A model generated the notes under the pieces. The model saw only the letters and a program-made list of their open reading frames with translations, was not told the DNA's origin and did not search any database. The position numbers and the translations under genes are program-made. Below are positions 7,710 to 16,766 of a stretch of 64,000 bases of DNA, in pieces (positions within the stretch are counted from its first letter, which is position 1; every line of letters starts with the position of its first letter). Origin of the DNA: an uncultured Erythrobacter sp. (GTDB taxonomy: Bacteria > Pseudomonadota > Alphaproteobacteria > Sphingomonadales > Sphingomonadaceae); the NCBI GenBank assembly GCA_947503275.1, contig CANNCZ010000002.1, positions 186,001 to 250,000 on the forward strand, given 5' to 3'.

Positions 7710-9893
7710 TCAGTTTCCTTCTTCCCTAAGCGCGACCACCGACACAAACCCTGTCCAGGCGATTTCCTCGCCATCCAGCGAGACGCTGTGCGCGGCTGCT
7801 GGATCAGGGTTGTGTGACACAGCAATCGCGTAACGCTGCCCTGATTTCAGGGTCAGACGCACGATATCTGTTGCATTGATGTGATTGTGATCGAGATCCG
7901 CGATGCGGCTGCGGCTGGCAACAGTCTGCTCGGCCGCGCCATCATATAGGCCATGCGCCTCAAGCACGCTGGCGAAATGCACCCCGCCTTCACGCTGAGC
8001 GCGTAGCATAATCAACGGCTCGCGGCGCAGGTTGAAATTGGGATCGCTCGCACCGCTTTCGCCCAGTACCACATCCATCGGGCCGTCGCCTGTAAAGCGG
8101 TAGGAATAGAACCGCCCATCATTGATCCAGGTCAGCATGCCGCTGCCGTCCGCGATGCGCCCCTGCGCATCGGCCCAGATGTGCTGATAGCCATTATCCG
8201 TGCCCAAAACCGGACGCCCGGCAACATTGCTTTCGACCGCGAAGTCAAACTCCATAATGTGGCCGGAATAATGCAGCGGCAGATCGTAGCGATGCGACTC
8301 TTCGCTGGCAGCACTCATCAGGTCGATCACGATGGGCGCTTCGAGCCCCGGAATGGTCGGCATCACCATGGTGCGCCGCATGCTCACCCCGTCATAAGCG
8401 CTGTCGATCTCTGCACTGGTGACCTGAAGGCCCTCAGCATCAGAGAAATAGAGCTGGGTCGGCCAATATTGATCGGCCACGCCTACATCACCGCCAAAGT
8501 GGCTTGTCTCGTCCACAACCAAAGTGTTGTGCGCGATGCTGGATTTCGCCCAAGTCGTGTTTTCGGGCAGGTAGCGCCCGCCCTCTTTCGCTTCGATATT
8601 CAGGAACCGCGCGGCACCATAATCGCGGACAATCTCATTGCCATTATCGTAAAGCTGCCATGCGAGCTTATCGAAATGGCCGTGGCCGAAACCCTGCGAA
8701 GTGCTTTTAGCGATCAGAACTGTGGACGGCTCGCCCACCTCGTTAAGTTCACCCTGACGCAGAACCGCAACCGCTCCCCATTCGCCATCAGGGCCATCGC
8801 GCAACAACATCGATCCAAACGGAAATGGCTGAGCCAAACCCGCGTCCAAATCGCGCGCGACCATCATACCGTTCTCTGTCAGGACAGTGCGCCCCTGGAA
8901 CTCAGCGATGGAAAGCAGCGCCGGATCGCGCGTCAGGCCATAGGCAATCGCAACGCCATCATAGAGCTCAGCAGTGCGCAGGCTCTTGTCGCGGATCGCA
9001 TCGTTAAATGGGAAGAAGTACCCACGATAGCTTTGCTGGATGGTCGCGCGCAGAGCTTTGAGCAGGATCGCATCGCGGTGTTCGAATATCTTGCGCTCCG
9101 GCTCATTGCGCTCAATCGCATCGGCGAAGACCATAAAGGGAAGCAGCGCAAACCGCTGATAATACGGCCCTTCGGTGTAATATCCGTCGGGCGAAAACAG
9201 CATCTCTGTCTGGCGCAGAAAACCGGTCTCGCCCGACTTGTCCGAACCGAGCAGCGCGCGGTCGACCATGTCTTGATCACCCAGCAGGTAGCCGGTCATG
9301 CCCACACCCGCAGTCGCCCAAGTGGCGTGATTGTGGATGCGATCAAAGGTCGCCTGCGAGTCCACCGAAAGGAAATCCACGGCGCGACGGAACACATCAT
9401 CGTCGATCTTCTGGCGGTGCTCATCGCTCAAAGTGTCGCGGATATCGCCGTAACCTTGAACCGCGTGAACCAGCCACATCGCGTCATTCAAAACCTGCCA
9501 GAAAATCCGGCCCGTATACTGATTGCGCCGCGCCGGATGGTCGCCAAGCGTCGGGTAAAGATCAGCATATTCAAGCAACATATCGCGGATGTAATCGGCA
9601 TAGGCCTGATCCCCGCTGATCCGGTAAAGCTGCCCAGCAAGATAGATCGCGCGGAAATTGCGCTTGTGCTGTTCGTGCGAATAGCCGCCGCCCGGATCGA
9701 CCGGCTGTGGGACGACCAAGCCCTCTTCCATCATACCATGGACAAAGGTTTTGGAGCGCTCCATTTCATCTGCGAACAGAGCAGGCAGGACCTCAGGAGC
9801 AACCGCAGCTCTATCGGTATGCGCCTCTGCAAACGCGGTTTGAGGCATAACGCCAAGCGCAACCGAGCCGAGAAGTAGAGCCAAACGCTTCAT
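7710..9893 (-). CDS. PL17 oligoalginate lyase, exported
   Basis: This is a 727-residue protein with a signal peptide ending near AFAEA (residue 23). It then has an alpha/alpha-toroid alginate lyase domain (about residues 40-370) and a heparinase II/III-like beta domain (about 390-660). Residues matching the PL17 active site are visible: Asn-His in IHNHATWATAGVGMTGY, Tyr in YYTEGPYYQRF, and HGHFDKLAW with AHNTLVVDE in the beta domain. PL17 enzymes are exolytic and release unsaturated monouronate (which becomes DEH) from oligoalginate, probably in the periplasm. The start overlaps the PL6 stop by 4 bp (ATGA), so the two lyases are translationally coupled. Confidence 0.92.
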   Translation of the reverse strand: MKRLALLLGSVALGVMPQTAFAEAHTDRAAVAPEVLPALFADEMERSKTFVHGMMEEGLVVPQPVDPGGGYSHEQHKRNFRAIYLAGQLYRISGDQAYADYIRDMLLEYADLYPTLGDHPARRNQYTGRIFWQVLNDAMWLVHAVQGYGDIRDTLSDEHRQKIDDDVFRRAVDFLSVDSQATFDRIHNHATWATAGVGMTGYLLGDQDMVDRALLGSDKSGETGFLRQTEMLFSPDGYYTEGPYYQRFALLPFMVFADAIERNEPERKIFEHRDAILLKALRATIQQSYRGYFFPFNDAIRDKSLRTAELYDGVAIAYGLTRDPALLSIAEFQGRTVLTENGMMVARDLDAGLAQPFPFGSMLLRDGPDGEWGAVAVLRQGELNEVGEPSTVLIAKSTSQGFGHGHFDKLAWQLYDNGNEIVRDYGAARFLNIEAKEGGRYLPENTTWAKSSIAHNTLVVDETSHFGGDVGVADQYWPTQLYFSDAEGLQVTSAEIDSAYDGVSMRRTMVMPTIPGLEAPIVIDLMSAASEESHRYDLPLHYSGHIMEFDFAVESNVAGRPVLGTDNGYQHIWADAQGRIADGSGMLTWINDGRFYSYRFTGDGPMDVVLGESGASDPNFNLRREPLIMLRAQREGGVHFASVLEAHGLYDGAAEQTVASRSRIADLDHNHINATDIVRLTLKSGQRYAIAVSHNPDPAAAHSVSLDGEEIAWTGFVSVVALREEGN

Positions 9894-12163
9894 TCGCCGG
9901 TTCCCTGCGCGAAGACGATATTGTCCGACTGCACCGCACGGTGCACGCCGTCGTAATTCAGTTCTTCGAGCACGAAAGTGGGGGTGCCAACAAACTGGTT
10001 GCCCACCAGCGCGGTGGCTGGAGTGCCGACGGTATGGACCACGCGGATGGGCGCGGATTGCGTAAGCACATTGTCCCTAACGCGTGCGATTTGAACACCG
10101 TGAAGGTTCAGTGATGCGCCCGAGCTGTTGGTGGCTGCCATGCCGGTTTCGATAACGCTGTTACCCGCAAAAGTGACATTGGGGCCAAAGGTGCTTTCAT
10201 CACGCCCGCCGCGATAGATGTTGGCGATGGGCCCGCCGACATTGGCGAAGGAATTGTCGATAATATCCAGATATTCGACATTATATTGACCATAATCCTC
10301 GGTTTCTGCGGTGGCGGAGACGATGGTTCCGGTGATGTCGGTAAAGCTGCTGTTTCGGATGGAAATGCGATCCGCGAGTGAGCTTTTGCCGAGGCTCAGG
10401 ACATTGAATGACTTGTTCACGATCAACCCGCGCACTGTGACGCCGTCCATTTCGACCACTAGGTTCGATTTGATCGGGAAGGTCGTGGTGCGGATAACTG
10501 AATTGCCCACTGAATCAGGAGCAAGTGCGCCGTCGATTGTCAGATTGCCAAGCTGAAGATTGCCGCCTTCACGAAGCTCAAACAGAGACGGACGTTCAAA
10601 AAATATCCGCGCGTGTTCGCCGCTGTCGGTGTGGGCACTGCGAATGGTCAATGCAATGTCCAACGGGATAGTGCGCTCTACGACATACTGACCCGGAGCC
10701 AGCACCAGAACATCGCCATCGGCAGCTGCCGCGACCGCATCAACCAATGCGCCAGTACCCGGCGTGATTTCAGTCACCTTGCCCGATGAGCCAAAGATCG
10801 GATCATTGCCGGGTTTAGGGTACCATTGCGCGCCCACCTGATCCAGTGTCACAGGTGTCAGGTCACGCGGCGCACCAATATCGGCAAGCACGGGATCAAC
10901 CGGATAGAGCAGACCGTTTTCGGCCCGCTCCATTTCAACCGGTGCCTGTTCAAATGCAGACAGCTCACTCGCCACGCCGCCTGCAGCCACTAGGTTGCCG
11001 CTAAAGGTTATACCAGAGACGTCGTCATAGACCTCAAGGAAGGATTCGCCTTCGATCCCGCTCAGAAGATTGCCTGTGAAAGTGGTGTTGCTTGGCGCAG
11101 CAGAACGCTCTTCATCTGCGCCGACATTGAAACCGACCCGACGGCTATCAACAATGGTGTTGCCTTCGATCCGCGCGCCCTCAACTTCGACATAGCGATT
11201 GACCGGCGAATTGGGCACGCCGTTCATGATGGCGAGCGCGCTGGAAAATGCCTCTCCGCGAAGTCCCTCCATATAATTGTCGCGCACCGTTTGGCCGCGA
11301 TTGATGACGCGGATACCGCCGGTGTAGTCCTCTCCGCCGCCCATAAAGACGTTGCGTTCAACCACATTGTCATCGCCGTGGCGCAAGGTCAGCGTGCCGC
11401 TTGATCGCAAAAAAACATTGCCGCGAAAAACATTGCCAGCGGACTTGGACGAGATGATTTCAACCTCGCCATCGGTCCTGTCAAAGATGTTATTTTCCAC
11501 AGTGGTGCCGGAGCGATGCATCGAATAGCGGCTGGTGCCGATCCGCAAAGTCTCACCGCCATTGGACCCTAAAACTGGGCGTGGACCGAAATAATTGTGG
11601 TCGATCATGTGGCTATTGTCACGGCTGTCCGGACTGTCCAGCCGCACGGCCAACGTCACGCCTTTGTTGGTTTTTCCGACCATGTGATTGTGATCAAAGC
11701 GGTTGTTACGACCATAAATGCCAACCCAATAATCGGATTCGTAGCGGTCAGGCTTGCTGAAATTGTCGATCACCACTTCGGTAACGCGTGAGTTGTTCGC
11801 CAGATCATCCTTGGTCCGGCGGAAAGAGACCACTTCGCCGCGCGGGCTGTGTCCATCACGAAAGACAAGGCCGCGAACGACAATGTGCTCACCGCCAATA
11901 CGCAGGCTGGATTGCCCGGTTAGAATAACTTGCCCAGCCTCTTCGCTGGTCAGCGTAATCGGAGCAGAAGCGGTGCCCTGACCTGTGATGACAATTTCAA
12001 AATCGCGCCATTCGCCATTGGCAAGAACGATGGTATCACCCGCTTCAACCGCGCGGCGCGCCTGCGCATATTCATCCTGATCGCGGACAAGAAAGGTTTC
12101 AGCCAAAGCAGGCGTAGCGGCAAGCCAGCCAGCCATCAGCACAAGGCACAGCCTTGCAAGCAT
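9890..12163 (-). CDS. PL6 alginate lyase, exported
   Basis: This 757-residue protein folds as parallel beta-helix repeats and has the chondroitinase-B/PL6 look: a signal peptide ending PALAE, then TFLVRDQDEYAQA, VVSFRR, DHNYFGPRP and GGETLRIGTSRYSM in the N-terminal catalytic half. The second half (about residues 430-750) is a further beta-helix with WYPKPG near its start, as in two-domain PL6 enzymes. It cleaves alginate (often MG or M blocks) by beta-elimination. I use the ATG at 12163, which has GAGGGAGAG upstream, rather than the TTG seven codons earlier. It is the first gene of the operon; its promoter region carries the shared operator box. Confidence 0.9.
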   Translation of the reverse strand: MLARLCLVLMAGWLAATPALAETFLVRDQDEYAQARRAVEAGDTIVLANGEWRDFEIVITGQGTASAPITLTSEEAGQVILTGQSSLRIGGEHIVVRGLVFRDGHSPRGEVVSFRRTKDDLANNSRVTEVVIDNFSKPDRYESDYWVGIYGRNNRFDHNHMVGKTNKGVTLAVRLDSPDSRDNSHMIDHNYFGPRPVLGSNGGETLRIGTSRYSMHRSGTTVENNIFDRTDGEVEIISSKSAGNVFRGNVFLRSSGTLTLRHGDDNVVERNVFMGGGEDYTGGIRVINRGQTVRDNYMEGLRGEAFSSALAIMNGVPNSPVNRYVEVEGARIEGNTIVDSRRVGFNVGADEERSAAPSNTTFTGNLLSGIEGESFLEVYDDVSGITFSGNLVAAGGVASELSAFEQAPVEMERAENGLLYPVDPVLADIGAPRDLTPVTLDQVGAQWYPKPGNDPIFGSSGKVTEITPGTGALVDAVAAAADGDVLVLAPGQYVVERTIPLDIALTIRSAHTDSGEHARIFFERPSLFELREGGNLQLGNLTIDGALAPDSVGNSVIRTTTFPIKSNLVVEMDGVTVRGLIVNKSFNVLSLGKSSLADRISIRNSSFTDITGTIVSATAETEDYGQYNVEYLDIIDNSFANVGGPIANIYRGGRDESTFGPNVTFAGNSVIETGMAATNSSGASLNLHGVQIARVRDNVLTQSAPIRVVHTVGTPATALVGNQFVGTPTFVLEELNYDGVHRAVQSDNIVFAQGTGE

Positions 12164-12285
12164 CCCAAACTCTCCCTCGTCCAACTCTTATTTCACAGAC
12201 TATAAGCGCACCGCACTTAGTGTCAATCAATCTGGCATGTTACTGAGGGGGTATTTGTACGACCAATTTGGTCAGGCAATTTTAC
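12164..12285 (-). promoter_or_regulatory. Promoter region of the alginate lyase operon with two operator-like boxes
   Basis: The 122-bp gap between the regulator's stop and the PL6 start holds TGGCATGTTACT at 12233-12244 (reverse complement AGTAACATGCCA) and the 13-bp palindrome GACCAATTTGGTC at 12261-12273. The first matches boxes in front of both TonB receptor genes and at the regulator start. Binding by the FadR-type regulator encoded next door is inference. Confidence 0.5.
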
Positions 12286-13026
12286 TCAAGCAATTTTGGT
12301 AGATGCAGCAAAGCGCTCACGGCTTTTGGACGCCTCTTGTTGCACCTCTTCAAGCGCCATGCGCTCGGTCGCATCCAGCATTGCTTCGATCAGACGATGA
12401 AAGTGCTCGCGCATCGCGCTTCGCGCTCCGGCTGGATCGCGGTCGCGAAGAGCGAAGAAGATCGCCTCGTGTTCAGCGGTGCGAGAATCGGCGTCGTGAA
12501 CACACACCGCTTCATAGGTCGCTTTGACCGCTGGAAGCTCCTCACGCATGCGCCACAGGGATTTGACCGTGTGCACCATGGCGGCGTTGTTGGAAGCCTC
12601 CGCAATCATGCGATGAAAATGCTCATCCGCCTCGTTTGCGGCATCCTCATCACCAGTGCGCATTTTCTCGATCAGCCCGGCCATCTGCTCGACCGTTTCA
12701 TCTGTGATATTGTGCGCTGCTAAGGCGGCTGCCTCGGATTCGATCAACAGCCGCGCCTCTGTCACTTCAAAAGCGCTTGCTGCCGGCAAAGACGTCACTT
12801 CGCCCGGCTGACTTTCGCTGACATAGACGCCCGATCCGGTTTTGATCTCCAGCCGACCAACGGCTTGCAAAGCAATTTCTGCCTCACGAATGGTAACCCG
12901 GCTCACTCCAAGGCGTTCAGCAAGCTCGCGTTCCCCCGGCAACCGCGTCCCCGGTGGGAACGCACCTGCATCGATCAGCCCAGCAATTTGCTCAGCCACA
13001 GATTGGAAAAGTCGCTTACCGCTCAT
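12286..13026 (-). CDS. FadR-subfamily GntR regulator of the alginate locus
   Basis: This 246-residue protein has an N-terminal winged helix (about residues 5-75, with PGTRLPGERELAERLGVSRVTIREA split over the GntR signature) and a C-terminal all-helical FCD ligand domain (about 95-225). The His residues of the FCD metal site are visible in EHFHRMI, EHEAIF and REHFHRLI. I use the ATG at 13026 with AGAGG upstream; the longer frame has no support. It lies between the lyase operon and a TonB receptor. Repression relieved by KDG, KDPG or DEH is the usual logic for such loci. A box matching those in front of its neighbours overlaps its own start codon, which suggests autoregulation. Confidence 0.85.
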   Translation of the reverse strand: MSGKRLFQSVAEQIAGLIDAGAFPPGTRLPGERELAERLGVSRVTIREAEIALQAVGRLEIKTGSGVYVSESQPGEVTSLPAASAFEVTEARLLIESEAAALAAHNITDETVEQMAGLIEKMRTGDEDAANEADEHFHRMIAEASNNAAMVHTVKSLWRMREELPAVKATYEAVCVHDADSRTAEHEAIFFALRDRDPAGARSAMREHFHRLIEAMLDATERMALEEVQQEASKSRERFAASTKIA

Positions 13027-13103
13027 ATCATACCTCTTCAGTCGCCTTGAGGTTACCCCTTTATAGAGATGTGGCCACGTACAAAATCGTAAAAATGTGG
13101 CCA
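13024..13103 (-). promoter_or_regulatory. Regulator promoter/operator: box over the start codon plus direct repeats
   Basis: TATCATACC at 13026-13034 matches the shared box (AGTATCATACCA type) and includes the first base of the regulator's start codon. Two copies of ATGTGGCCA at 13069-13077 and 13095-13103 form a direct repeat with 26-bp phasing. Both are visible in the sequence; their roles are inferred. Confidence 0.4.
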
Positions 13104-13113
13104 GAAATAGGAC

Positions 13114-13147
13114 GGACCGCCATCGACCCCTCAAGCGATGGCGGTCC
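13114..13147 (-). terminator. Hairpin after the first TonB receptor gene
   Basis: A perfect 12-bp stem (GGACCGCCATCG with CGATGGCGGTCC) and a 10-base loop lie just after the receptor stop at 13155. The U-tract is weak on the minus strand (CCTATTTCT), so it may act partly as a 3' end-stabilising hairpin. Confidence 0.6.
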
Positions 13148-13154
13148 TAACTGA

Positions 13155-16100
13155 TCAGAACCGCGCCCGAACACCAGCAAAATAGCGTGGGCCGAACACC
13201 TGGATTGCACCAAAATCGTCTGGCGCGCCGCGGAAATTGGTCCGTGGCTCGTTGAACAGGTTGATGCCTTCGACAGTGAAACGAATGTTGCGGTTCAACG
13301 TCCAAGAGATCCGAGCCTCGAACACACCAACATCATCGACATACCGGACGCGGCCCGGTGTGGCGACAAATTGCTGGAAATATTCGCTGCGATATTTGTA
13401 GACGCCTTGGAAATCGAAATCGCCGATCTCGTAATAGGCCTGTGCCGACAACACATGCTCAGAGAAACCAAACAGATTGGATGGTGGGATCAAGCCGTTG
13501 CTGACGCTGGTTGTGCCATCGTCATTGACCGTCGTGATCGCGCCCAACGTATCGTCTTCGAACTCAAAGTCTGAATCGGCATAGTTGTAGCTCAGCTTAA
13601 AGCCGAGACCGTCCAGTGGCGCGGGCAGATAGCTGAACCGGTGAGCCGCTGTAATTTCAAGACCATAGATCGTGCTGGTGTCATTGTTGGTGTCAATTGA
13701 AGTGACCAAGAGATCCGCGCTCGTCCCGCCAATGGAGAAGGGCTCAAACACGCCGACCGTTTCAAAGCCGCCGTTAAAGCTCTTATAATAGGCATTGAAA
13801 GCGAGAATCGTGTCGTCATTCGGATACCATTCGAGGCCCGCATCAACGTTCCATGACAACAATGGATCAGTCGCCGGATTACCGGTTGCCGAAACATTGT
13901 TGACCCCGCCGATCAGTGCATCCTGTGGTGTAGCGAAGTCATCATCGTCGTTGATATTCAAAATCCGACCATCGCCCAATTCGGAAGGGTCAGGCCGTGA
14001 CAACGAGCGGTAAACCGCAAATCGGCCGAGCAGATCAGGCTGAAGCTCTGCGACAAGGTTCAGGCTTGGCAGAAACTCGGTGTAAGACGCCTCCGTTAGG
14101 GTAGTGGTCAGTTCGTTTGGATCTTCGACGAGGGAGAAGCCTGCTACGCCATCATTATCAGCATCAGCAACGACAATATCGAGCGCAGTGCGGAATGCGC
14201 GCGACCGCACCGACGTGTTCACAACGCGCAGGCCGACATTCCCCCGGATCGGCGTACTGCCAATTTCGCTATCAAAGTCACCTTGGATGTAGCCAGCCCA
14301 AGAGCGTTCGAGAACATCGGTGTTTTGGATCGAGTCAAAGTCACCGGTTGGGAAAATAACGTTACCATCTGCGTCAAACTGTAACCCTTGCGGATCTTCA
14401 CGCTCGAGCACTTGCACGATACAGCGAGCATCGAATGTCGCGAATGTGTTGGTTGTATTGACCACGTTCCCATTGGAATCAATCTGAGTGATCAGTGGAT
14501 TCCCGCCGGATATCGACGATAAGAACCCGGTCTCTGGGAAGTTCGTCCGACATTCTTGGTTGGCCACAGCCAATGCGCCCGTCGTTGGCGTATCACTAAA
14601 CGGATTTCCAGTGCTATTGCCAAACTCAAATCGACTAGTTCCCAGTGAGGCCCCAGGAACGTCACGATAGATCAGCTCCTGATAGCGAGTGCCTGCTTGG
14701 AACAGGCTGAAAAAGCCGTCCATCTCATAGGCAACATCGCCGCGAACCGCCCAAATGCTGTTGAACCGGTCCTGCTCCAAATCAGCGCGCACACGCGGAT
14801 CGTTGGCGAACAGATCAAAATTGTTCACATCGAAATCTTGAACGATGAAGTTCAGGCCTTGCGAACCATTTTGCCGGATTTGAATGACCTGCTCAACACG
14901 GTCATCCTGAGTGCCACCATCATTTTCGATGCTGGGCGTGAATGCGCCAGTGTTGCCGAAAATGTCTTCATCATCCTCGGTACGGAAACGAACCTGAACC
15001 GCTTCCTCGATACGCTGAGTTTGCGAATAGGATGCATCGAGCGAGATTGTCAGGCGATCAGCGGGGCTGAAATCGATCGACAGACCGCCGCCATAATATT
15101 CCTCATCACGCTCAAGATATTCGCTGACTGCTTCGATGCGCTGCTCACTCGTAAACTGACGCAGAGCGCCCGATTCGGTGAAAATCAGGTCAAAGCCATC
15201 AATCGAGTTGGGAGCGCCCTGCTCATCAATCCGGCGACCTTCGGCGAAGTTCAAATCTGAGCGCTGTTCACGGAACAAGCGGTTTGAATATTGGAAGTCG
15301 AGGTTGATATCGACATCCGGGCTAGGCTTATACTGGACAGCTGCAAACACAGCGTCGCGCGTGTCGTCGGTGATGTTGGACCGCAAAGCATAGCTGTTGC
15401 GCGCAATCACAAACGGCAGCGCTACGCTGCCATCGCGCAGACCATCGATTGTGCCGCTGCTGGTATCGCAATTGCCGTCATCATTCAGGCCATCGGACGA
15501 ACCACCGACAGGAAGGGACGGATCAACGATACAAGCACGGATCGTGTTAGAGACATTCGCCTCTTGCTCTGGATTGGTGCTTTCGTTGCGCTGAAAGCCC
15601 AGCGAAATGCCAAGCTCGCCATCACCCACATTCCACGCGTCGACATAGCTCAGCGTGCCGCGATAGCCGACATCTTGGAACCGTTGATCGGAATCAATAT
15701 CGAGGTTGTCCGGGTTGACGTTGACCTTGATCTCACCCTGAATGCGCTCACGACCCAAATCAATCGGGCGAATGGTTTCAAGGACGATCTGACCAGCAAC
15801 GCCGCCTTCGATATAGCTGGCCGCTTGCGTCTTATAGATGCCGACCTTGCTGAACAGCTCGGATGGGAATTGGCTGAAATTGACCGAACGGTCGCCGCTG
15901 CCGTTGGAAGCGGCACGGCCGTTGATTACGGTTGAACCAAGGAATGGACCGAGGCCGCGAATGGAAATCTCTGTCGCGCCGCCTTGTTCACGGTGCGAGC
16001 CTGCACCGGTCAGCGTTTCGAGCGCCTCACCAATAGAGAGCGCTGGCAGATCGCCGATTTCATCAGCGGAGATCGCGTCGAACACTTCGGTCGAATTGCG

Positions 16101-16304
16101 CTTTTCCTCAATCGAGTTCTGAATGGTGTTGCGTATCCCGGTGACGAGGATGTCACCTTCCTGCGGAGCATCAGCATCCTCAGCAACTTCGACAGGCTCC
16201 TCTTGAGCCAAAGCTGGGCTTGCGGTGAAAGCCGTACCGGCAAGCAAAACAGCAGAAAGCGAAATACGCGAATGGGCGCCGCAACGGGTTGCGCGAAGTG
16301 CCAT
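13155..16304 (-). CDS. TonB-dependent receptor, probably for alginate oligomers
   Basis: This is a 1049-residue outer-membrane receptor. I use the ATG at 16304, four bases after a strong GGAGGGG; the signal peptide ends at PALAQ. The Ton box region is GDILVTGIR, followed by a plug domain (about residues 60-190, with ISIRGLG and VINGRA) and a long beta barrel ending in the outer-membrane signature VRARF. Length and the TGIR-xx-IQ-NSI-xx-KR start are typical of the Caulobacter-type sugar receptors of Sphingomonadales. It is divergent from the second receptor and follows the shared operator box. Substrate is inferred from the neighbouring lyases and regulator. Confidence 0.9.
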   Translation of the reverse strand: MALRATRCGAHSRISLSAVLLAGTAFTASPALAQEEPVEVAEDADAPQEGDILVTGIRNTIQNSIEEKRNSTEVFDAISADEIGDLPALSIGEALETLTGAGSHREQGGATEISIRGLGPFLGSTVINGRAASNGSGDRSVNFSQFPSELFSKVGIYKTQAASYIEGGVAGQIVLETIRPIDLGRERIQGEIKVNVNPDNLDIDSDQRFQDVGYRGTLSYVDAWNVGDGELGISLGFQRNESTNPEQEANVSNTIRACIVDPSLPVGGSSDGLNDDGNCDTSSGTIDGLRDGSVALPFVIARNSYALRSNITDDTRDAVFAAVQYKPSPDVDINLDFQYSNRLFREQRSDLNFAEGRRIDEQGAPNSIDGFDLIFTESGALRQFTSEQRIEAVSEYLERDEEYYGGGLSIDFSPADRLTISLDASYSQTQRIEEAVQVRFRTEDDEDIFGNTGAFTPSIENDGGTQDDRVEQVIQIRQNGSQGLNFIVQDFDVNNFDLFANDPRVRADLEQDRFNSIWAVRGDVAYEMDGFFSLFQAGTRYQELIYRDVPGASLGTSRFEFGNSTGNPFSDTPTTGALAVANQECRTNFPETGFLSSISGGNPLITQIDSNGNVVNTTNTFATFDARCIVQVLEREDPQGLQFDADGNVIFPTGDFDSIQNTDVLERSWAGYIQGDFDSEIGSTPIRGNVGLRVVNTSVRSRAFRTALDIVVADADNDGVAGFSLVEDPNELTTTLTEASYTEFLPSLNLVAELQPDLLGRFAVYRSLSRPDPSELGDGRILNINDDDDFATPQDALIGGVNNVSATGNPATDPLLSWNVDAGLEWYPNDDTILAFNAYYKSFNGGFETVGVFEPFSIGGTSADLLVTSIDTNNDTSTIYGLEITAAHRFSYLPAPLDGLGFKLSYNYADSDFEFEDDTLGAITTVNDDGTTSVSNGLIPPSNLFGFSEHVLSAQAYYEIGDFDFQGVYKYRSEYFQQFVATPGRVRYVDDVGVFEARISWTLNRNIRFTVEGINLFNEPRTNFRGAPDDFGAIQVFGPRYFAGVRARF

Positions 16305-16766
16305 TGATCCCCTCCTCAAGGTATATTTATGCGTCAATGGATAAGGACAGGCCAACCAGTGTCAACCTTTTTAACATACCACTTGATCAGTTTTCGTCTT
16401 ACCAATTTCGGCAGAAAGAATGACATGAATCGCCTCGAGGGGATTGAGATGCGAGCTTCGATAAAATTTGCCGCTAATTCAATATTTTAGAGCAACCCTG
16501 GATGACTTTGATATAGTATCACACCACTAGAATCGCTCCAGACACAAGTGATGCAAAGATGTTACTTTTGTGAGGAAAGTGATCTTCCCCCGGGCTTTTT
16601 GAGCCAATCGAAAATTGTATAACATTCTGAAAATTAAGGGTATTATTTTTCGGGTTACAGATTGGTATGATACTTATTGGATAACGGTCTGGTTATCTGG
16701 TTGACTATTGCCCTTCCCCGCCTAGCTTACCGAGCGATCAACCAAGCATGGTGATGGGAGAGAGAA
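16305..16766. promoter_or_regulatory. Divergent promoter region between two TonB receptor genes
   Basis: This 462-bp AT-rich gap has no gene. It holds TTAACATACCA at 16371-16381 near the left receptor, TGGTATGATACT at 16663-16674 near the right one, and a perfect inverted repeat GATAAC-6-GTTATC at 16680-16697. A possible promoter follows the last (TTGACT at 16701, TAGCTT at 16723, 16-bp spacer). The arrangement fits two divergent, co-regulated promoters. The middle (about 16400-16650) shows nothing I can name. Confidence 0.55.

Noticed and set aside
8181..9878. A 565-codon plus-strand frame
   Set aside because: It is antisense to the PL17 lyase; the product has low-complexity composition and no motif, as expected for a mirrored high-GC gene.
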